From the NCBI RefSeq assembly GCF_003710815.1, contig NZ_RHHP01000026.1, positions 79,445-143,444 on the forward strand: a stretch of 64,000 nt of DNA. The letters run 5' to 3'. The position numbers and the translations under genes were made by a program. Below are positions 10,280 to 18,695 of the stretch, one piece after another. The notes under the pieces are model-generated. The model was not told the origin of the DNA and did no database searches. It was given only the letters and a program-made list of their open reading frames with translations. The DNA is from Brevibacillus centrosporus. Its GTDB lineage: Bacteria; Bacillota; Bacilli; Brevibacillales; Brevibacillaceae. Position 1 is the stretch's first letter. The number at the start of each line of letters is the position of its first letter.

Positions 10280-10327
10280 CGTATTTTGCCTCCTTCAGCC
10301 TTATCAAACTACCTGCCCTATCCGGGA

Positions 10328-12736
10328 TTAGTTGCGCAAAGGTTTGTTTTTGGTCAGCATGTGCTGCATCCGCTGCTGGGATTTTTGCGTTTTGATCAAT
10401 TCCAAAAACGCCTGCTTTTCCAGCCCCAAAATATAGTCCTCCGTCACTTCTGTACCCGCAGGCAAGCTGCCTCCAGACATGACATACGCGATCTTGCTCA
10501 GGATCAACTCATCGTGGTCGGACAGATATCCACTCTTTTTCATGGCGTAAATGTTCTGACGAAGGGTCGCGTAGCCCGTTTCCCCGATGACGCGAATCTT
10601 GCGTGGGGATGGTGGTGTATAGCCTTCGCGATCCATCTCGAGCACGAGCTGCTTGGCGTCGTACAGCAGATGATCCGGATTGATGCTGATTCGATCCGTT
10701 GGTCGCAAATAGCCCAGGTTGATCGCATCCTGGCCGCTGGTCGATACTTTTGCCATCGCAATGGTTTCAAATGCTTTTGCGACAAACGGGAAAGAATCCA
10801 CTGCTATGCTGCCACCCTCTGGTACGTTTTCCATGGCGCGGAACAGCATCTCCTTCGTTCCGCCACCTCCTGGCAAGAGCCCTACTCCTACCTCTACCAA
10901 ACCGAGGTAGGTCTCCGCAGATGCCTGCACTCTGTCTGCCAGATAGACCACTTCTACACCGCCGCCCAAGGTCATCGCATAGGGAGCGGCTACTACAGGA
11001 CGGTGCATGTAGCGCAGAGAGCGAGCTGCCTTGTGGAAATTGGTTACCAGCATATCAAGCTCCAGCCAGTTTTCGTCCTGTGCTTCCATCAGAGCCATCG
11101 CCAGATTCATCCCGACGCAGAAGTTTTTCCCTTGGTTCGCGATGACGAGGCCGAGGAAGTTTTTCTGCACTTCTTCTGCTGCGATATGTGCCATTTGCAA
11201 AACATCCATGCCAAGCGCATTGTTCGGAGAGGTGAATTCCAGGCAAGCCACGCCGTCTCCCAAATCCACCAGCGCAGCCCCGGCATTTTTCCGAATGAGC
11301 TTGCCCTGCTCCTTCAGCGCCGCGAGGTCAATGACTTCTTTTTTCTGCGGGATATCTTTGTAAACGCCTCCAACAAAGAACGCTGCCAGTCGTCCCTCGT
11401 TCTTTTGATAGAAGGAAGTTTTGCCGCTCGCAAGCAGCTCTTCTACGAGAGCCGGAATCTGCTCGCCTTCTTCTCTCATGCGGGCGACCGATTTCTCTAC
11501 CCCGATCGCATCCCACGTTTCAAACGGACCCAACTCCCAGCCAAAACCCCATTTCATCGCTTGGTCGACTGCCACGATGTCATCTGCGATTTCATGTGCT
11601 TTTTCTGCGGAGTACAGCAAGACCTTTTTGAATACGTTCCAGACGAATTCACTGCCTTTGTCCTTGCCGTACGCCAGCGTCTTCAGCTTATCCGGCAGCG
11701 ATTTGGCTGTTTTCGCCGCATCGAGGGATGGGAACTTCGGCTTGACACTGGGCCGATACTCCAGCGTTTGGATGTCCAGCGCCTGAATTTCTTTGCCCTG
11801 CGCAGACTTGACTTGCTTGAAAAAGCCTTGGCCCGCTTTTTGACCGATCCAGCGCTTCTCCACCATTTGCAAGACGAACGGCGGTACTTCAAATACTGCC
11901 CTTTCTTGCTCGTCGCTGCTTTTGTTCTTCACATTGTTTGCCACATGCACATAGGTGTCGAGTCCGACGACATCCAAGGTACGGAAGGTCGCGCTCTTCG
12001 GACGTCCAATCACAGGGCCGGTGAGAGCATCCACCTCATCAACGCCCAACCCCAGGCGAACGAGCTCGTGAATCGAGACTTGAAGCCCGTATGTACCGAT
12101 GCGATTGGCGATGAAATTGGGGGTATCTTTACACAGTACGGTCCCTTTTCCGAGAACGCGCTCACCAAAGCTCATCAGGAAATCCACAACGGCTGGGTCT
12201 GTCTCATCGCCCGGGATAATTTCCAAAAGCTTCAGATAACGCGGCGGATTGAAGAAATGGGTACCGCAAAAGTGCTTGCGAAAATCGTCCGATCTGCCTG
12301 CTGCCATCTCATTGATGGAGACTCCAGACGTATTGGAGGTGATAATCGTGCCTGGCTTTCGATGGGCTTCCACCTGAGCGAACACACTTTTCTTCACTTC
12401 CAGGTTTTCTACCACGACTTCAATGATCCAATCCACCTCGGCTAAGAGCGGCAAATGGTCTTCGAAGTTTCCTACTGTAATCAGATCGAGACTCTTTTTA
12501 TCGTAGAACGGGGTCGGTTTATCCTTCAAAAGCCGATCCTTGCCAGATTGGGCGATGCGGTTTTTCACAACCGGGTCTGTCAGTGCCAGCCCCTTTTTAC
12601 TCTCATCAGCCGTCAATTCACGCGGTACGATGTCCAGCAAATAAGTAGGAATCCCGACGTTGGCTAGGTGCGCTGCAATGCCTGCTCCCATCACGCCAGA
12701 ACCCAAAACGGCCGCCTTGCGAATTTTGCGTTCCAT
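10328..12736 (-). CDS. fadN: Bifunctional enoyl-CoA hydratase / 3-hydroxyacyl-CoA dehydrogenase FadN
   Basis: An 802-residue protein starting MERKIRKAAVLGSGVMGAGIA. An N-terminal NAD-binding 3-hydroxyacyl-CoA dehydrogenase domain (GSGVMGAGIAAHLA, residues ~1-300) is followed by a C-terminal crotonase-like region around 'MTLGGGVEVVYLADRVQA'. Several in-frame starts exist (12784, 12754, 12742, 12736). The last is chosen because GGAGGAGG sits 8 bases upstream and it matches the start of Bacillus FadN. First gene of the beta-oxidation operon, with a FadR box about 130 bases upstream. Confidence 0.92.
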   Translation of the reverse strand: MERKIRKAAVLGSGVMGAGIAAHLANVGIPTYLLDIVPRELTADESKKGLALTDPVVKNRIAQSGKDRLLKDKPTPFYDKKSLDLITVGNFEDHLPLLAEVDWIIEVVVENLEVKKSVFAQVEAHRKPGTIITSNTSGVSINEMAAGRSDDFRKHFCGTHFFNPPRYLKLLEIIPGDETDPAVVDFLMSFGERVLGKGTVLCKDTPNFIANRIGTYGLQVSIHELVRLGLGVDEVDALTGPVIGRPKSATFRTLDVVGLDTYVHVANNVKNKSSDEQERAVFEVPPFVLQMVEKRWIGQKAGQGFFKQVKSAQGKEIQALDIQTLEYRPSVKPKFPSLDAAKTAKSLPDKLKTLAYGKDKGSEFVWNVFKKVLLYSAEKAHEIADDIVAVDQAMKWGFGWELGPFETWDAIGVEKSVARMREEGEQIPALVEELLASGKTSFYQKNEGRLAAFFVGGVYKDIPQKKEVIDLAALKEQGKLIRKNAGAALVDLGDGVACLEFTSPNNALGMDVLQMAHIAAEEVQKNFLGLVIANQGKNFCVGMNLAMALMEAQDENWLELDMLVTNFHKAARSLRYMHRPVVAAPYAMTLGGGVEVVYLADRVQASAETYLGLVEVGVGLLPGGGGTKEMLFRAMENVPEGGSIAVDSFPFVAKAFETIAMAKVSTSGQDAINLGYLRPTDRISINPDHLLYDAKQLVLEMDREGYTPPSPRKIRVIGETGYATLRQNIYAMKKSGYLSDHDELILSKIAYVMSGGSLPAGTEVTEDYILGLEKQAFLELIKTQKSQQRMQHMLTKNKPLRN

Positions 12737-12862
12737 CTCCATATCCTCCTCCATACAAAAAATAGTGCTTCTGCATATACCCAATTTTCAGACAGGCAGA
12801 GTATTCTTATAACTTCTCCCTTTCCATAGATATTCCTGTCAGCAGAGTCTCATGTATTCAAT

Positions 12863-12880
12863 TGAATGAATGCTCATTCA
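12863..12880. promoter_or_regulatory. FadR operator upstream of fadN
   Basis: TGAATGAATGCTCATTCA is a palindrome matching the Bacillus FadR consensus TGAATGAMTANTCATTCA at all but one defined position. It lies 127 bases upstream of the fadN ATG in the promoter region. The inference is that the operon is repressed by a FadR-type regulator and induced by long-chain acyl-CoA. The regulator gene itself is not in this window. Confidence 0.88.
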
Positions 12881-12938
12881 GTGGGGGTTCATTTTTATTG
12901 TAATCGAAAATTCTGTCATTTGCAATTATGTGGACGCG

Positions 12939-12968
12939 GAAAAAAGGACACCCGCTTGGCGGATGCCC
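12939..12968 (-). terminator. Intrinsic terminator after the SLH gene
   Basis: Minus-strand stem of 10 pairs (two G-U) with a 3-base loop followed by a run of six T, just past the stop at 12976. Confidence 0.8.
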
Positions 12969-12975
12969 TCCCTCG

Positions 12976-14091
12976 TTACTTTTGAACAGCTCCAACTGCT
13001 GCTATTTTTCTACCGTACGTACTCGTCGGATCCGGATCCAGTCGATACTCGACCTGATAGCTTCCGTTCAAGCCGTATTTATACTCTGCTGTTAGCCAAA
13101 GCTTTCTTGCGTCCGTATCATCAGACTTGACGGACACATTGACGAGCTCTTCGATCGCAGGTACTCGCTGCAGCTTACCCATGCTAGTGAGTGCGGCAGG
13201 CGTGTAGAATTTGAGCAGTTTGGCTTGATTTTTGGTTTCAAAGGCGAGATTTGCTGCCCGCAAGAAGGTTGTCGCCACTTTCTGCTGCGGGTTGCCTTTT
13301 GCCTCAAATTGAAGCAGTGCCTGCGTTTTGTAATAGTCGAGCAGGCGCTTCATGACGACCGCATACTCTGCGCGCGTCAGGGCTTTCTCAGGCTGGAATG
13401 CCGACTGTGACGCGAACAGGTTGAAGCCGCGAATCGCTGTGGCATAAGGTGAGTATGTATCCCGGTAGTAGCTGTCCTGCTTCCATTCATAGTAGCTGGT
13501 GAAGAATGAAGCTGCATCCTGTGGACGGATGTTGGCAGACCGGTAAATTTGCGGTGTAAGCATGTGGAAGAGAATGACGCTCGCTTCTTCCCGAGACATT
13601 GGCTGCTGGAGTGCGGAAGCAGAGAGCCACCAATCCTGGTTTTGCTTCTCCGGCTTTTTGATCAGCTGTCCCTGAGAGGAGAGGTACAGATAATACAGCA
13701 TTCTGTCTCCTGGATCGTAATCGCCGGTTATTCCCCTCTCAATCTGCAGCTGTGCACTCATGTTGGTCAGCAGCTGCTCGATTTCCCAGCGCGGATGATA
13801 CCGGTAATCGATGTTGGGTTTGCGAGCCGGCTTTGCGATCGGGCCGTAGACATACTCGTAAACCCGATTCATCATCGCGATAGCCTCGCCACGTGAGATG
13901 GGGCTATTGGGGTAAAACAGCTGCTTCGCGTTCCCTTTCACGATGCCTATGCTCGCTAACTCCTGGATAGACGATTTCGCCCAGTGGCCGTTGATGTCGG
14001 TGAACACCGTTGCCGCTGACGCATTGCCTACAAACATACTCTGTGCCAGTAGCACAACCATGAGAATTCCAATGACGATATGTTTTCTCAT
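12976..14091 (-). CDS. S-layer homology (SLH) domain protein, secreted
   Basis: A 371-residue exported protein: Sec signal peptide (residues 1-26, ending ASA), then an SLH motif 'FTDINGHWAKSSIQELASIGIVKG' with 'PISRGEAIAMMNRV' (~30-75). Two weaker SLH-like units follow, with 'MSREEASVILFHML' and 'ALTRAEYAVVMKRLLDYY'. SLH domains bind pyruvylated secondary cell wall polymer, so it should be cell-wall attached. The last ~100 residues form an unassigned domain resembling NTF2-like solute domains (a guess). RBS GGAAGGAG lies 12 bases from ATG. It is monocistronic, with a terminator after it. Its role is unknown. Confidence 0.85.
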   Translation of the reverse strand: MRKHIVIGILMVVLLAQSMFVGNASAATVFTDINGHWAKSSIQELASIGIVKGNAKQLFYPNSPISRGEAIAMMNRVYEYVYGPIAKPARKPNIDYRYHPRWEIEQLLTNMSAQLQIERGITGDYDPGDRMLYYLYLSSQGQLIKKPEKQNQDWWLSASALQQPMSREEASVILFHMLTPQIYRSANIRPQDAASFFTSYYEWKQDSYYRDTYSPYATAIRGFNLFASQSAFQPEKALTRAEYAVVMKRLLDYYKTQALLQFEAKGNPQQKVATTFLRAANLAFETKNQAKLLKFYTPAALTSMGKLQRVPAIEELVNVSVKSDDTDARKLWLTAEYKYGLNGSYQVEYRLDPDPTSTYGRKIAAVGAVQK

Positions 14092-14273
14092 ATCCGCGGT
14101 TAACTCCTTCCCCTAGTGACCTCTTATTTGGCTCCCTTTTAGTCTATTCACTTCATTCTGCCAAATATGAACTTCCAAATCCATCCTTAATTTCTTTCTT
14201 CACAGATCCTTTTTCACCCTGCACCCCTATTTTGTATCGGAAGGAAAGAGCCTGTGTTTTAGCCTTTCGCAAA

Positions 14274-14356
14274 TTAGAAAACTTGGCTCCGCCAAGCTTT
14301 GCGGTGGAGCCATAGTTGCACTTATACTGGCTGAGAATCTTATAAATTCTTACTGT
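14274..14356. repeat. Dispersed structured repeat, copy 1 of 2
   Basis: About 80 bp that recurs at 36990-37072 with roughly four of five bases identical. It begins TTAGAAAACTTGGC, contains a perfect CTTGGC-TCC-GCCAAG hairpin and a competing GGCTCC / GGAGCC pairing, and continues with TAGTTGC, CTTATACTGG and GAATCTTATAA. It lies between the SLH gene and the ABC permease gene. No coding potential is seen. Confidence 0.75.
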
Positions 14357-14389
14357 ACAAAAAACCGCCCTTCGTTGCGAAGAGCGGCT
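14357..14389 (-). terminator. Intrinsic terminator after the ABC exporter operon
   Basis: Minus-strand stem CCGC-T-CTTCG / CGAAG-GGCGG with 3-base loop followed by six T; 22 bases past the permease stop. Confidence 0.8.
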
Positions 14390-14411
14390 TCTTACAAGCT
14401 ACCTGTCTTTT

Positions 14412-16079
14412 TTACCCCTCCATTTTTTCCAGCCAGGATGGACCCTTTCTCAGCAAAAGCCGGAACAGAAAGAGATCCGCCAGCACGAAAAGGACGAAAA
14501 GTCCCACGCCCATTTGAAGCAAGGACGCTTCTAGCGAAAAGGCCAGCACGATGCAAAGCGCTGCAGTCACCATCCCCATCAGCATGGAGAATAGCGGATT
14601 TAGGTTTTGCTTGACCGCTTCCTGCTCAGAGCCCCACTCCAGCTTGGGCATTTGCAAATCGAGGATCAGCCCTAGCAAGTTGACAAACAGGATACCGGGA
14701 ATACCTACGACCACAGCCAGAATGATAAAAAGCGAAGGCAGCTGGATAAACCACGCCGCCTCTGCCACCAGGAGCGCCATGCTAATCACACTGAGCAGCG
14801 TTCCCGGAATCAGTTTGGCTACGAGCAGCTGCCCGGCTGGAATCGGCAAGGTTTTGCTCAGAAAGATGCCTTGCCCTTCCCGCGTGATAGCCGTGATCGA
14901 GGTGCTATTCGTGCTGGCCATTACGACAAAGGCCGAAAAAGCGACGACCAAGCTGATTCCCCCCATATGCCCGCCTTGCAGCCAACCACTCAGTGATGCC
15001 AGAAGTTCCGCACTGTCTTGACGGCTGAGCAAAGGGACTAAACCGAATAGCGGAAAGAAAATGCTGGACAGCGCACAGTTCATGAAAAATGCGGGTGTCC
15101 GCCAGAGAACTTTCCATTCTTTATCCGCATACGCCAGCCACATCGATCTAGGTCTGATCCCTTTTTGAAACGCCGCTTCATCGATTTTCTTGCGTTTTGC
15201 CCTTGACTCGCTGATACCCATCACACCCGAGAAATACAGGCGATTTCCCACCCATAAAAACAAGAGCAGTCCAGCGACGGCTATGGCGAAAAAGCCGAGA
15301 AGATTAGCGAAGCCGCTCCAGGTGCTGCTCTCCAGAATAGCGAGTGCCCCCAGCTTGCTAGCTGGAAAAAGCTTTGTCACGATCCCCAATAGACCTTGCT
15401 CTCCCGCTGCGATCATTTGCTGGAGCTGCTCGACGCTGCTATCTGTGCCACTGGTCTGACGCTGAACGAAAGCCTGAAACCCGAGTCCCCCCGCTATGGC
15501 GATGAGCCCGCCCAGCAAACGAAAACGATCCTTGTATTTGCCGATATTCGTATAGCGCATGAATACCATGACAAGCAAAATGGCAAGCGTGAGCGGAATG
15601 ACTGGCAGCGCCACGAATACGAGCAGCGCGAAAAGATAGTAGAGAAAGCCTCCGCCGCTTTTTACTCCATAGGTGATGAAGATAGGTGCGATCATCGTGA
15701 GCGCTGTCAAATACTCGTAAAGGAGGGCGACCAGAAACTTCGCACCGAGAATTTCTCCAGGAGCTATCGGCATTGGTAGAAAATGCTCCACATCCTGTGA
15801 AAAGTAAAAGACGCTCAAGACATAAACAATGCCCAGCAGAAATATGGCAAGCGAGGTGCCCGCTATGCCGAGTCCGAGCAATGCCCCCTCCTGGCCGATC
15901 TGCGCCAATCCATCATACAGACCTGCTACAAAGACGACCAAAGCCGCCATTAACGGAATCAGGCCGACCCCGATCGCCAGAAGGATCAGGAGGGTCTTCC
16001 ATCCGCTTCCCTTTTTGGACCCCAAAGAGGAACCCGCGTTTTTCAGCATGATTTTGGTGAGAAGCAGAACTTTATTCAT
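14412..16079 (-). CDS. ABC-2-type transporter permease
   Basis: A 555-residue membrane protein with about twelve predicted helices in two clusters (~30-250 and ~320-540), encoded with its ATPase. The ATG overlaps the last 8 bases of the ATPase gene, so the two subunits are translationally coupled. The region 'DVEHFLPMPIAPGEILGAKFLVALLYEYL' is typical of large ABC-2 permeases of unknown substrate in Bacillales (YthP/YthQ-like). Substrate is unknown; an exporter is likely from the ABC-2 architecture. The gene ends before a strong terminator. Confidence 0.85.
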   Translation of the reverse strand: MNKVLLLTKIMLKNAGSSLGSKKGSGWKTLLILLAIGVGLIPLMAALVVFVAGLYDGLAQIGQEGALLGLGIAGTSLAIFLLGIVYVLSVFYFSQDVEHFLPMPIAPGEILGAKFLVALLYEYLTALTMIAPIFITYGVKSGGGFLYYLFALLVFVALPVIPLTLAILLVMVFMRYTNIGKYKDRFRLLGGLIAIAGGLGFQAFVQRQTSGTDSSVEQLQQMIAAGEQGLLGIVTKLFPASKLGALAILESSTWSGFANLLGFFAIAVAGLLLFLWVGNRLYFSGVMGISESRAKRKKIDEAAFQKGIRPRSMWLAYADKEWKVLWRTPAFFMNCALSSIFFPLFGLVPLLSRQDSAELLASLSGWLQGGHMGGISLVVAFSAFVVMASTNSTSITAITREGQGIFLSKTLPIPAGQLLVAKLIPGTLLSVISMALLVAEAAWFIQLPSLFIILAVVVGIPGILFVNLLGLILDLQMPKLEWGSEQEAVKQNLNPLFSMLMGMVTAALCIVLAFSLEASLLQMGVGLFVLFVLADLFLFRLLLRKGPSWLEKMEG

Positions 16080-16797
16080 GTTTGGTCAACTCCAGGAACA
16101 AGCTTTCCAAAGAATGATTGGACTGAAAATGTTGCTGCATTTCTGGAAACGTTCCACAGAACAAAATCTTCCCTTTGTTGATAATGGCGACCCGGTCGCA
16201 CAGCTTCTCCGCTACCTCCAAAACGTGCGTAGAAAAGAAGACCGTTCTCCCACTATCCGCATGTTCACGCATCATTTCTTTTAACGTAAAGGACGACTTG
16301 GGATCCAGCCCTGTCAGCGGTTCATCCAAAATCCAGACCTCCGGATGATGAACCAGCACACCCATGATCATGATTTTTTGCCGCATGCCATGCGAGTAGC
16401 TTTGGATCGTATCACCTAGCGCATCCGACATGTCAAAGCGCTTGGCCAGCTGTTGAATCCGTTCTTTTCGGAGCTGCTGCGGCACTTCGTAAATATCCGC
16501 CATGAATCTGAGGTACTCCAGCCCTTTTAACCGTAAAAACAGATCTGGACTGTCGGGCACATAGCCAAATTGCCGTTTGGCCTCCAAGGTATCTGTCGCG
16601 ATATTTTTGCCATTGATCGTGATCTCACCGGCATCCGGCCGAATGATCCCCGTCACCATTTTGATTGTCGTCGTTTTTCCAGCTCCATTTGGCCCCAGAA
16701 AGCCAAAAATCTCTCCTTTTGGGACGTCCAAATTCAATTGATCGACCGCTTTGATCGTTCCGTTGTAGCTTTTCGTCACACCTCGCAGTTGAATCAT
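16072..16797 (-). CDS. ABC transporter ATP-binding protein
   Basis: A 241-residue nucleotide-binding subunit with Walker A GPNGAGKT (residues 35-42), signature 'YSHGMRQKIMI', Walker B 'EVWILDEP' and the H-loop 'FFSTHVLEVAEKL'. The signature carries YSHGM, common in DrrA/EcsA-type ATPases paired with ABC-2 permeases. It is the first gene of a two-gene operon with the permease at 14412. RBS AGGGACAGG lies just before the ATG. Probable function is to power export or a membrane-remodelling process; the substrate is not deducible. Confidence 0.9.
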   Translation of the reverse strand: MIQLRGVTKSYNGTIKAVDQLNLDVPKGEIFGFLGPNGAGKTTTIKMVTGIIRPDAGEITINGKNIATDTLEAKRQFGYVPDSPDLFLRLKGLEYLRFMADIYEVPQQLRKERIQQLAKRFDMSDALGDTIQSYSHGMRQKIMIMGVLVHHPEVWILDEPLTGLDPKSSFTLKEMMREHADSGRTVFFSTHVLEVAEKLCDRVAIINKGKILFCGTFPEMQQHFQSNHSLESLFLELTKHE

Positions 16798-16931
16798 CCT
16801 GTCCCTCCTTTGTAGCTTTGGCTGCTTATCGACTTTTTCCTTATGCTTCCATGCATTCCTCTAACTATACGGTCAAAAGCTAGGAAAGGTTGCGCGCGGC
16901 TCGATGGTAGCAGGACCACTGGGCGTTATAA

Positions 16932-16999
16932 GAAAACTTCTATCGAGGCTTGTTCAAGGAGGAGCGACCGCGTTTTAGCGGAAAGTTTTCATGCGCTCC
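16932..16999. other. Structured intergenic segment
   Basis: The 303-base gap 16798-17100 has no gene. It contains nested pairings: GAAAACTT (16932) with AAGTTTTC (16983), GGAGCG (16961) with CGCTCC (16994), and an inner CCGC / GCGG hairpin. The pairings are partly mutually exclusive. It could be the 5' leader of the ABC operon or a decayed repeat. Confidence 0.35.
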
Positions 17000-17038
17000 G
17001 GAATTCATAAATGTAATCGTTTATAAATTCCTATACGT

Positions 17039-17071
17039 TAAAAAAGAGCCGCCGGTATCTCCCGACAGCTC
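17039..17071 (-). terminator. Intrinsic terminator after the 138-residue gene
   Basis: Minus-strand imperfect stem beginning GAGC and ending GCTC with GC-rich core, followed by six T. Confidence 0.7.
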
Positions 17072-17100
17072 ATTTGGCTCAGCTTAAATCTGTTCTTCTC

Positions 17101-17517
17101 CTACGTTTGCGGGACAAAGCTGCCATCACGCAGCATCGTCAGCTCCCCCATAATAAAGGCGAGATCGTCGGAGTCGCCGATGCTTCCATTTTCATCCAAC
17201 GCTTCCAATCTACGAAGCAGCGTGTTGGCAAAATCTTGGATTTGCACAGGATGTGCTTCAATGTCGGCATCGTCTAAAACGTCAAAGCTGGTCAGTGCTT
17301 CCAGATGCGTAATGATGCGGAAACCGCCAATCTCTCCCAACAGCTCCGGTTTGTTCACTTTTGATTTTTCCAATTTTTGCAGCATGGAGAGCACGTCGTT
17401 CGCTACAATGCTGGGAAATGCAACCTGGTAAATATTGCGGTTTTTTGCTTCATCCGCCTTGATGATCAAGATATCAATTCCATCCGGCTTTTTTGCCTTT
17501 TTTCCAAATCCAAACAT
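17101..17517 (-). CDS. Conserved-looking hypothetical protein, 138 residues
   Basis: I do not recognise this protein. It is soluble, acidic (many D and E), with a basic N-terminus (MFGFGKKAKK) and no signal peptide or membrane helix. Predicted alternating strands and helices include 'DILIIKADEAKNRNIYQVAF' and a helical 'ANDVLSMLQKLEKSKVN'. An RBS-like GAGGTGGAAA precedes the ATG and a terminator follows, so it looks like a real single-gene unit. It lies between an ABC exporter operon and a divergent lipoprotein gene. No function is proposed. Confidence 0.7.
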   Translation of the reverse strand: MFGFGKKAKKPDGIDILIIKADEAKNRNIYQVAFPSIVANDVLSMLQKLEKSKVNKPELLGEIGGFRIITHLEALTSFDVLDDADIEAHPVQIQDFANTLLRRLEALDENGSIGDSDDLAFIMGELTMLRDGSFVPQT

Positions 17518-17725
17518 ATATTTCCACCTCGATTATTTCGGTCTGCACAACTCTCTTCATGATAGACATAATCGCACGCAGAGACAACCCCTATCCTCTT
17601 TCCTTTTTTCCTGTCCCGATCAGGCAGCGGCTTCGCTTATTGGATGCGGAAAATGTTTACACGTCTATCCCTGGGCAATCGCACGCACGCTAAAGGAAAA
17701 GCCAGTTACAAAAGGGGATGCACCT

Positions 17726-18328
17726 ATGAACAGCTGGAAAAAATGGATATACCTTCTTTCGTGTCTTTGCCTTCTCGTCGGATGCTCCTCGCCTTCCAAA
17801 GAGGAAAAGGCAAAAACACAGAGCAAGCCCCCCAAGCAATCCGCCATTCAAAAGCTGGGTGACAACAAAATGGATGTCGTTCTCTTTTTGAATCGCGCAG
17901 AGCATGCACTTGAGGAAGTCTATTACGCAGCCGCAGACAACGCCAAGGGAAAAGCTGTCCACGAAGACGGCATCACGTACCGGGAGCTGCCGAAACGCTT
18001 TGACAGCAAAGACAAGATCGTCGGCTATTTCTCCAAGTTCTGGAGCAAGCCGCTTGCGGAAGCGATGTATGATAACATGTCCACCAAGCTCGCCAAAGAC
18101 AAAGTCTACGTAGCGATCCCGAAAACCGATTATCCCGTCCTGATCTCTGTCCGCAATACGACGGTCGAAAAGACGAACGGCGTGCTGCGAGTCACGATCG
18201 AGGATGTGGCTCCTGCCGCCTTTGCGACGGATCGCATTCTGCGCTACCAGCTGGTTCGCGACGAGAAAACAAAGCGCTACGAGATCAAATCCAGAGCAGG
18301 TGCATATGGCAGTGAACAATTTCAATAA
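17726..18328 (+). CDS. Secreted lipoprotein, possibly IseA-like
   Basis: A 200-residue lipoprotein. The frame is open from 17435, but the start is placed at the ATG with AAAGGGG 8 bases upstream, giving MNSWKKWIYLLSCLCLLVGC with the lipobox Cys at residue 20. A Ser/Lys-rich linker and a ~150-residue globular domain follow, with 'DSKDKIVGYFSKFWSKPLAEAMYDNM' and 'YQLVRDEKTKRYEIKSR'. That domain recalls the IseA family of DL-endopeptidase inhibitors (recollection of the family pattern, not a search). It would lie on the outer face of the membrane. Its stop is just upstream of the proBAI promoter. Confidence 0.72.
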   Translation: MNSWKKWIYLLSCLCLLVGCSSPSKEEKAKTQSKPPKQSAIQKLGDNKMDVVLFLNRAEHALEEVYYAAADNAKGKAVHEDGITYRELPKRFDSKDKIVGYFSKFWSKPLAEAMYDNMSTKLAKDKVYVAIPKTDYPVLISVRNTTVEKTNGVLRVTIEDVAPAAFATDRILRYQLVRDEKTKRYEIKSRAGAYGSEQFQ

Positions 18329-18333
18329 TCCCC

Positions 18334-18365
18334 TTGACATTTCCGTGGCAACAAGCGAATAATAT
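18334..18365 (+). promoter_or_regulatory. Probable sigma-A promoter of proBAI
   Basis: A perfect -35 TTGACA (18334-18339) with an AT-rich -10 region TAATAT (18360-18365; AATAAT two bases earlier gives 18-base spacing), immediately upstream of the T-box leader. Confidence 0.6.
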
Positions 18366-18382
18366 TAAATTAATAAGCACAT

Positions 18383-18655
18383 AGTGATCGGCAATGACGG
18401 GGAACAGTAAAACCGCCCTTCAGGTCCAGAGAGTGAAATCCACCGGCTGAGAGGTTTCGCGCATGAATCGGTTTGAACCCACCCCAGAGCATCCAGGGAC
18501 GACCTGGACAGGTTTCTTTCACCTGTTATCAAAGAAAGAAAGCCGGACGTTCAATGGCTGGAGCTTGCATCCACGCCTGTAACGTCAAGTAAGGTGGTAC
18601 CGCGGAGGTCTATGCCCTTTCGTCCTTATCAAAGAGACGAAAGGGCTTTTTTTAT
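18383..18655 (+). ncRNA. T-box leader RNA controlling proBAI
   Basis: The conserved T-box core AAGGTGGTACCGCG (from about 18591) lies in an antiterminator context and is followed by a perfect terminator stem GCCCTTTCGTC / GACGAAAGGGC with a long T-run (18614-18655). Upstream is a ~200-nt structured region with the usual Stem I and II sequences. The run GAACCCACCCC at 18475-18485 is the probable specifier loop and supplies proline codons (CCC, possibly CCA). Expected behaviour is that uncharged tRNA-Pro binds and allows read-through into the proline biosynthesis genes. T-box type is certain; the exact specifier is inferred. Confidence 0.9.
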
Positions 18656-18695
18656 TTTGTAACGATGAATGTCTGCGAATCAGGAGGAACGAGAA

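Noticed and set aside
10286..12445. 719-residue open frame on the plus strand opposite fadN
   Set aside because: It is the antisense shadow of the well-supported fadN gene, with no family similarity and no RBS.
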